The notes under the pieces: generated by a model
Told to the model about the DNA's origin: nothing
The model's database searches: none
What the model saw: the letters and a program-made list of their open reading frames with translations, nothing else
Shown: one piece after another, positions 11,595 through 16,084 of the stretch
Layout of the letters: the number at the start of each line of letters is the position of its first letter
Position numbering within the stretch: position 1 is the first letter of the stretch
Source: a bacterium
GTDB lineage: Bacteria; Patescibacteriota; Minisyncoccia; Minisyncoccales; JAGMAB01
Assembly: GCA_030643665.1 (NCBI GenBank)
Contig: DAOWKS010000061.1
Coordinates: 1 to 16,084, forward strand
Direction: 5' to 3'
Length of the DNA: 16,084 bases
Translations under genes and position numbers: made by a program

Positions 11595-12578
11595 TTAAAT
11601 CAAAGACCTAAAATATTCCCAATCAAAATTCCAGGGGTCGGTTTTTCGTTCAGGGGCAATATCTTTGTGTCCAATAATATTTTCGGAGGGAATGTTATAT
11701 TGTTCTTGAAGATGTTTGACCAGCTGAGTTAATGATTGATATTGAGATTCAGTTGGCGATTCTGTCTTAGTATTCACCAGTTCTATGCCAATAGAAAAAT
11801 TATTGACATCTCTTCTTCCGTCGGGCATTTCGCTATCTCCGGCGTGGTAAGCAATGGCTTCGTCAAGAGCGGTACGATATAGAACACCATCGCGAGTAAT
11901 AAGATAATGGGCAGCTACTCCATAGATTTTAAATTCTTCAATAACTTTTTCAAGAGAGTGAACATCTCCGCCGAGCGCGTTATAAACCGAATGAACAATA
12001 ATTGTATCAATTGTCCGAGGCGTAGCAGGAATATGAGAACCCCAATCAAGAATTCTTTCATTAATTAAAGGAACTGTTGGTGTTTTGGGCATTTCCGGTT
12101 CTTCTTCTTCTTCTTCTTCTTCAATAATTTCTTCTTTTGGCAAAATAACTTCTTCTTCAGTTTCTTCTTCAATTAAAGGAATAATTTCTGGTGTGATTAG
12201 TTCCTTATCTGGAGCGTTTTTTATTGTAATGAGCCAAAAAACAAAACCAGAAACACAAAGAATTATTAAAACAAATATTACTCTGGGTAAGATTTTTTTA
12301 AGCGGGAAAAGTTTTTTAGGCAAGGGCTTGGGAATTAAGGTTTCAGTTAAATCTTTTTTATGTTTTTTAATCTTTTCTTTTATTTTTTTGGGTGTTTCTT
12401 TAGGCTGCCATTTAACTTTTTTTGGCTGCAAACCCATGATTCTTTCTTTTTCTTTCTCGGTTTCTATTTTTCTTAACTTAGTGATATCTTTTTGCATTGT
12501 TCGTATTTCTACCCTTTTCAAAAACTCCTTTTTTTGTTCTTTTTCGTTTGTTTCGTTCATTTCATTTGTTTTTTCCAT
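11595..12578 (-). CDS. Membrane-anchored N-acetylmuramoyl-L-alanine amidase (Amidase_2)
   Basis: This 327-residue protein has three parts. Residues 1-97 are a highly charged, probably cytoplasmic tail. Residues 98-118 form one membrane helix. Residues 119-170 are a Glu/Pro-rich extracellular linker with eight consecutive Glu (153-160) from a (TTC)8 microsatellite. The Amidase_2/PGRP-like catalytic domain follows (about 175-325): H196 in IIVHS, E266 in IGIELV, and H304 with D314 in GHKDIAPERKTDP fit the zinc ligands and catalytic residue of AmpD-type amidases. It should cut the lactyl-amide bond between MurNAc and the stem peptide outside the membrane. The start overlaps the end of pnp by 17 nt; an ATG at 12560 would remove the overlap and six residues. 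No Shine-Dalgarno is visible. The long cytoplasmic tail is uncommon for this family. Confidence 0.9.
   Translation of the reverse strand: MEKTNEMNETNEKEQKKEFLKRVEIRTMQKDITKLRKIETEKEKERIMGLQPKKVKWQPKETPKKIKEKIKKHKKDLTETLIPKPLPKKLFPLKKILPRVIFVLIILCVSGFVFWLITIKNAPDKELITPEIIPLIEEETEEEVILPKEEIIEEEEEEEEPEMPKTPTVPLINERILDWGSHIPATPRTIDTIIVHSVYNALGGDVHSLEKVIEEFKIYGVAAHYLITRDGVLYRTALDEAIAYHAGDSEMPDGRRDVNNFSIGIELVNTKTESPTESQYQSLTQLVKHLQEQYNIPSENIIGHKDIAPERKTDPWNFDWEYFRSLI
12099..12122. repeat. Trinucleotide microsatellite (TTC)8
   Basis: Eight perfect TTC units (GAA on the coding strand) encode Glu153-Glu160 of the amidase linker. Changes in unit number would alter linker length without shifting the frame. 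Confidence 0.9.
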
Positions 12579-14685
12579 AAGGTTTTTGTTCTTTTATTTG
12601 TTTTATTGAAAGGTTTATTCGTCCTTGTTCGTCAACAGAGATTACTTTTACCGACACGGTATCGCCTATTTTAACTATGTCTTCAACTTTTTCCACTCTG
12701 TACGGAGCTAATTCGGAAATATGAACTAAGCCGTCCTGTCCCGGCAATATCTCAACAAAAGCGCCAAAGTCCAAAATTCTTTTCACCTTGCCTTGGAAAA
12801 TTTCTCCTATTTCCACTTCTCTGGTAATGTTTTTTATCCATTCCATTGCTTTTTCTACTGCTTGTTCTGATTCTGATGCAATAAAAATCTTGCCGGAATC
12901 CTCAATGTCAATGGTAACCCCGCAATCTTCAATTATTTTGTTGATTATTTTCCCGCCGGGTCCGATTACTTCTCTGATTTTTTCAGGATTAATCTGTAAA
13001 ATTTTAATTTTAGGGGCAAAACGCGAAAGTTCTTTTCTGGGTTGGGCTATTGTTTTTTTCATTTTGTCCAAGATTTGTTTTCTTGCTTTTTTGCCTTGTT
13101 CCAAAGCGTCTTTTAGAATTTGTTCAGTAATGCCTTTAATTTTCACATCCATTTGAATGGCAGTTATGCCTTTTTCAGTTCCGGCCACTTTAAAATCCAT
13201 ATCGCCATAATGATCTTCCGGTCCCTGAATATCAGTTAAAATTTTGTAGTTTCCATTTTCTGTTATTAATCCTAAAGCAATTCCCGCAACGTGACTTTTT
13301 ATCGGCACTCCGGCGTCCATCAAAGCCAAACAAGAAGAGGAGATAGAAGCCATAGACGTAGAACCGTTGGAAGACAAATTTTCAGAAACAATTCTAATTG
13401 TGTAAGGAAATTCATCTGCGTCAGGGATTAACGGCAATAGGGCTTTTTCAGCCAGCATTCCATGCCCTATTTCTCTCCGCCCGGGACCCCTGAACGGTTT
13501 TACTTCGCCAACGCAGTAAGCGGGAAAATTATAATGATGCATAAATCTTTTTTTGCCGACAAATTCCATTCCTTCCAAGAAACGGACATCTCCCGGCGCG
13601 CCCAAGGTAAGAATAGACAAGGTTTTAGTCAGGCCTCGGCAGAAAAGCCCTGACCCGTGCGTTCTCGGCAAAATACCGGTTTCACAGGAAATTTCTCTTA
13701 TTTCGTCTAATTTCCGCGCGTCAGGCCTTTTTTCTTTTGAGATTATATTTTGACGGAGTAATTTTTCTATTTCTTTTTCAAAAAAATCCTTGGCAAAATT
13801 AACTTTTTTTGTTTCCGGATATTTTTCCGCGACAAAAGCGAGCAAGTCGTTTTTAAGTTCGCTTGTTTTTTCTTTTCTTTCTGTTTTATCAGGAGAAAAA
13901 AGGCATTGTTCTAATTTTTCTCCCAAGAATTCTTTAATATCTTTTTGCAAATCAGTGTCCTGTTCATCATTTTTGACAAGGATTTTTTCTTTTCCTATTT
14001 CCTGAATAATCTGATTTTGAAAAGAAATAAGTTTTTTTAAATAAGGCATTGAAAATTTAACCGCTTCCAAAACAGCATTTTCTTCTGATTCTTGCGCTTC
14101 TCCTTCAAGCATATTGATTAAAATTTCGTTATCTTTTTCAATGCCTGACACTACTAAATCAAAATCGCATTTTTCTCTTTGCTCGTAAGTGGGATTAAGA
14201 ATAAATTCATTGTCTATTCTGCCAACTCTTACGCTAACAATAGGCCCCGACCATGGAATGTCAGAGCTCGCTAAACTTAAAGAAGCGGCAATCAAGCCGA
14301 TTATGTCCGGGTCGTTTTCCCTGTCCCAGGAAAGACAGGTAAGAACAACCTGAATTTCTTTTTTTAGGTTTTCCGGGAAAAGCGGTCTGATTGTCCGGTC
14401 AATTAAACGGGCAGTTAAAATGGCTTCATCAGAAGGACGGCTTTCTCTTCTGATATAACGGGAGCCCAAAATTTTCCCGGCTGCGTAATATCTTTCCTGG
14501 TACTCAACGCTTAAAGGAAAAAAATCTATGCCTTCTCTTTCTTGTTTTGACATTACCGCGGTTGCCAAAACCAAAGTGTCGCCATATTGAATTAAACAAC
14601 TGCCGGAGGCCTGCTCTGCCAAGTCAGTGATTTTAATAATGAGTTCCTTGCCGTTAAGGTCTAATTTAAAAATTTTTTCTTTCAT
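12562..14685 (-). CDS. pnp: Polyribonucleotide nucleotidyltransferase (PNPase)
   Basis: PNPase degrades RNA 3' to 5' by phosphorolysis, as a trimer and often in the degradosome. All domains are present in 707 residues: first RNase PH domain (about 1-215), helical linker (about 215-320), second RNase PH domain (about 322-540) with FRGPGRREIGHG (398-409), SSNGSTSMAS (438-447) and the catalytic DIQGPEDHYGDMDFKVAGT (D485, D491), KH domain (about 563-620, VIGPGGKIINKI), and S1 domain (about 628-695, GKVKRILDFGAFVEI). The ATG overlaps the stop of the NYN-domain gene as ATGA, indicating translational coupling. The gene belongs to the rpsO-pnp arrangement common in bacteria, with the NYN gene inserted. 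Its 3' end overlaps the amidase start. Normal family length, no odd inserts. Confidence 0.97.
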   Translation of the reverse strand: MKEKIFKLDLNGKELIIKITDLAEQASGSCLIQYGDTLVLATAVMSKQEREGIDFFPLSVEYQERYYAAGKILGSRYIRRESRPSDEAILTARLIDRTIRPLFPENLKKEIQVVLTCLSWDRENDPDIIGLIAASLSLASSDIPWSGPIVSVRVGRIDNEFILNPTYEQREKCDFDLVVSGIEKDNEILINMLEGEAQESEENAVLEAVKFSMPYLKKLISFQNQIIQEIGKEKILVKNDEQDTDLQKDIKEFLGEKLEQCLFSPDKTERKEKTSELKNDLLAFVAEKYPETKKVNFAKDFFEKEIEKLLRQNIISKEKRPDARKLDEIREISCETGILPRTHGSGLFCRGLTKTLSILTLGAPGDVRFLEGMEFVGKKRFMHHYNFPAYCVGEVKPFRGPGRREIGHGMLAEKALLPLIPDADEFPYTIRIVSENLSSNGSTSMASISSSCLALMDAGVPIKSHVAGIALGLITENGNYKILTDIQGPEDHYGDMDFKVAGTEKGITAIQMDVKIKGITEQILKDALEQGKKARKQILDKMKKTIAQPRKELSRFAPKIKILQINPEKIREVIGPGGKIINKIIEDCGVTIDIEDSGKIFIASESEQAVEKAMEWIKNITREVEIGEIFQGKVKRILDFGAFVEILPGQDGLVHISELAPYRVEKVEDIVKIGDTVSVKVISVDEQGRINLSIKQIKEQKPYGKNK

Positions 14686-15194
14686 TTTTTTTCTTTTTTT
14701 AAAAGATATTTTTTAGGTTCTTTTTCTATGTCAATAAATTCGTCAACCACTTCTTTTAATTTGGCTGAAGCAGACCTGCCAAAAGCAATAACTTCCACTC
14801 TTTTACCCTGATTTTTTAAAAATTCAACCAACTGAAGAAAATCTCCGTCTCCTGAAGCCAAAACAATAGTATCAACATCTTGAGAAATTCTAATTGCGTC
14901 AACAGTAATGCCAACATCCCAGTCAGCTTTTTTCATGCCGCCGTAAAATTCCTGCAGGTCTCTTACCCTTGTTTCAATTCCTAATTTGGTCAGGGCTTCA
15001 AAAAACGGCTTTTCTTCGCCGGTTTTTGTTCTGACTACATAAGCGAAAGCCCTGATTAAATTTCTTCCGCTTACCGATGATTTTAAAATTTCTTGGAAAT
15101 TAACCCTGGATTGATATAAATTCTTGGCTGAATGATATAAATTCTGAACATCAATTAAGACCGCTACTCGTTGTCCGATATGCTTTATAATCAT
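14682..15194 (-). CDS. NYN-domain (LabA/DUF88-like) putative ribonuclease
   Basis: This 170-residue protein has the PIN-like NYN fold: VAVLIDVQNLYHSA (10-23) carries the first acidic residue (D15) and N18, KKADWDVGITVDAIRI (88-103) supplies further aspartates, and VLASGDGDFLQLVEFL (111-126) is the typical SGDGDF motif. RVEVIAFGRSASAKL follows, also characteristic of LabA/DUF88 proteins. Proven NYN proteins are metal-dependent RNases acting on structured RNA or tRNA; no activity is established for this one. It sits 1 nt after rpsO, and its stop overlaps the pnp ATG, so it is made together with PNPase. A role in mRNA or rRNA processing together with PNPase is a reasonable inference. The Lys-rich tail may bind RNA. 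Confidence 0.9.
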   Translation of the reverse strand: MIIKHIGQRVAVLIDVQNLYHSAKNLYQSRVNFQEILKSSVSGRNLIRAFAYVVRTKTGEEKPFFEALTKLGIETRVRDLQEFYGGMKKADWDVGITVDAIRISQDVDTIVLASGDGDFLQLVEFLKNQGKRVEVIAFGRSASAKLKEVVDEFIDIEKEPKKYLLKKEKK

Positions 15195-15195
15195 A

Positions 15196-15462
15196 TCACT
15201 TTTTAAGTCCTATTTTTTTAATAATACTATTATATCTCCTTGTGCTTTCTTCTTTCAAGTATTTCAAAAGTTTTCTTCTGTTCGCAACCATTTTTAACAA
15301 TCCCCTTTTGGAGTGAAAATCTTTAGAGTGTTTTTTCAAATGTAAAAGCAGCTGCTTAATTTCTTCAGAAAGTAAGGCAATTTGAACTTCCGGGGACCCG
15401 GTGTCGGCTTCGTGAAGCTTGTATTTTTTGATTGTTTTTGTTTTTTCTTCTGGATTTAACAT
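15196..15462 (-). CDS. rpsO: 30S ribosomal protein S15
   Basis: At 88 residues this is full length for S15 (usually 88-89). The signatures YKLHEADTGSPEVQIALLSE (14-33) and HSKDFHSKRGLLKMVANRRK (45-64) are unmistakable. S15 binds the 16S rRNA central domain early in 30S assembly. The gene is 27 nt downstream of the tRNA-Lys gene and 1 nt before the NYN gene, so a tRNA-rpsO-NYN-pnp transcript is likely. No Shine-Dalgarno is evident in the short AT-rich leader. The leader is too short to hold the pseudoknot that controls rpsO in E. coli. Confidence 0.97.
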   Translation of the reverse strand: MLNPEEKTKTIKKYKLHEADTGSPEVQIALLSEEIKQLLLHLKKHSKDFHSKRGLLKMVANRRKLLKYLKEESTRRYNSIIKKIGLKK

Positions 15463-15489
15463 AGTTTTAAAAATTATTAATTATCTTTG

Positions 15490-15560
15490 TGCCCCCACCA
15501 GGATTCGAACCTGGATTAATTGCTTAAGAGGCAACTACTTTTCCATTAAGTTATGGGGGC
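15490..15560 (-). tRNA. tRNA-Lys (anticodon CUU)
   Basis: The reverse complement folds into a full cloverleaf: acceptor GCCCCCA with TGGGGGC, D stem ACTT/AAGT, anticodon stem GTTGC/GCAAT closing loop CTCTTAA with anticodon CTT, variable loop TAAT, T arm CCAGG-TTCGAAT-CCTGG, discriminator A. CCA is not encoded. It lies 5 nt after the pilin stop and 27 nt before rpsO, all on one strand. Lys-AAG decoding is clear from the anticodon. Confidence 0.95.
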
Positions 15561-15565
15561 GGGAA

Positions 15566-16018
15566 TTACTCGCAAGGGATTGTGAAAAAACCTTGATTCC
15601 AGTTTGAAAAAATACCAGTAGTTCCGCCAGTCCATTCAGATAAACCAATTGTATTCAAAAATAATCCTATAATAATCCAGCCGCCATAAATTATGATTAA
15701 GCCGATTACTACTGAAGTCATTATTGCTTTTGCCTGGCTTAAAAGAGTTGGTCCTCCGGGCAGAAATTCCAAAGTCGCGCCTACAAACATTATTCCGCCG
15801 ATTACTAACATCAAGACCGCCAAAGGCGGAACTAATTTTATCAAAACAAAATCAATTACATTATCAACTAAAACAAAAAAATCACAGAGTTGGCAAGGAT
15901 TTCCTTCTTCTCCGCAAGGCACTAAACCGGCTGCCTGCGAAACCAAAGGAATAAAAACAAAACCTGTAAGCGAAAGAATTAGTATTAGTTTTTTGAAAAT
16001 TGAAAATTGAAAATTCAT
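15566..16018 (-). CDS. VirB2/TrbC-like pilin precursor
   Basis: This small exported membrane protein has 150 residues. A signal peptide (about 1-29, ending VSQAA) is followed by a cysteine-containing segment (PCGEEGNPCQLCDFF, with C35, C42 and C45), then two hydrophobic helices (about 58-80 and 98-122) joined by a short Gly/Pro loop, and a conserved-looking aromatic tail ending in IPCE (C149). The layout of signal plus two membrane helices matches VirB2/TrbC major pilins, although it is longer and richer in cysteine than proteobacterial ones; disulfides may stabilise it. It is the likely pilus or channel subunit for the VirB4/PrgI/VirB6-like genes elsewhere in the window. The first eight residues are encoded by a TTGAAAA repeat array (15994-16014 and onward). 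It lies between two tRNA genes. Confidence 0.8.
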   Translation of the reverse strand: MNFQFSIFKKLILILSLTGFVFIPLVSQAAGLVPCGEEGNPCQLCDFFVLVDNVIDFVLIKLVPPLAVLMLVIGGIMFVGATLEFLPGGPTLLSQAKAIMTSVVIGLIIIYGGWIIIGLFLNTIGLSEWTGGTTGIFSNWNQGFFTIPCE

Positions 16019-16047
16019 TGAAAATTAGTAATTGAAAATTGAAAATT
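15994..16047. repeat. TTGAAAA short tandem repeats over the pilin start
   Basis: TTGAAAA-type 7-bp units repeat at 15994-16014 and again at 16032-16047, interrupted by the start codon region. Part encodes residues 2-8 of the pilin (NFQFSIF). The words are like those of the repeat at 692-730, at the other end of the window. Confidence 0.75.
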
Positions 16048-16054
16048 CGCATTG

Positions 16055-16084
16055 TGCCCCTGAAAGGACTCGAACCCTTACCTA
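16055..16084 (-). tRNA. tRNA, 3' part only (isotype unknown)
   Basis: On the minus strand the window edge shows a T arm (AAGGG-TTCGAGT-CCTTT, one G-U pair), the 3' acceptor strand CAGGGGC and discriminator A, with no encoded CCA. The anticodon lies outside the window, so the isotype cannot be told. Confidence 0.85.

Noticed and set aside
12085..12609. Plus-strand frame of 174 codons with poly-Ser
   Set aside because: It is the antisense of the amidase's Glu-rich linker and charged tail; no promoter, ribosome site or domain.
727..14684. TGA recoded as glycine (code 25)
   Set aside because: Several intact conserved proteins (PrgI, PNPase, NYN) end at TGA exactly where their families end, and no in-frame TGA is needed.

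Overview
This AT-rich window is densely packed: almost every gene gap is under 100 bases and no gap exceeds 300. The content suggests a Candidate Phyla Radiation (Patescibacteria, Parcubacteria-like) bacterium. The clues are a PrgI / split-VirB4 / VirB6-like / VirB2-like secretion gene set without a relaxase, short genes with 0-5 nt spacing, mostly no recognisable Shine-Dalgarno sequences, a tRNA without encoded CCA, and extra palindromic segments inside housekeeping genes. TGA is used as a normal stop (ends at 727, 3909, 5132, 12562, 14682), which argues against the code-25 Gracilibacteria/Absconditabacteria. The lineage is inferred from gene content, not from a search.

Layout. Bases 1-652 (minus) hold a GT2 glycosyltransferase whose C-terminus runs off the window, preceded by a 15-bp tandem repeat. 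Bases 727-4707 (minus) form a tight operon: unknown 129-aa protein, PrgI-family membrane protein, VirB4 N-terminal-like protein, VirB4 ATPase, small membrane protein, then the 3' remnant of a glycoside-hydrolase-like gene. A plus-strand orphan gene of 85 aa (4784-5041) has its own strong promoter, a perfect Shine-Dalgarno and a bidirectional terminator. Bases 5132-7690 (minus) encode a VirB6/TrbL-like polytopic protein with a long charged coiled-coil tail, directly downstream of rsmA (7704-8600). A LysM-M23 peptidase (8652-9659, plus) diverges from rsmA and converges on comM.

Bases 9664-15560 (minus) form one long co-oriented block: tRNA-Lys(CUU), rpsO, NYN-domain protein, pnp, amidase, DksA/TraR zinc-finger protein, comM. 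Upstream lie a VirB2-like pilin (15566-16018) and the 3' end of another tRNA at the right edge.

How the genes fit together. The VirB4 ATPase, PrgI, VirB6-like channel and VirB2-like pilin make a partial type IV secretion or pilus apparatus. No relaxase or coupling protein is visible here. The M23 peptidase and membrane-anchored amidase probably act on peptidoglycan. rpsO, NYN and pnp form a translation/RNA-decay group.

The most notable structural signal is short inverted or direct repeats embedded in frame inside conserved genes: two palindromes and one direct repeat in rsmA, and a nearly perfect hairpin in comM. Each translates into an extra loop at a position where the protein family normally has none. 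They look like palindromic elements that insert into coding sequence without breaking the frame, resembling Rickettsia palindromic elements.
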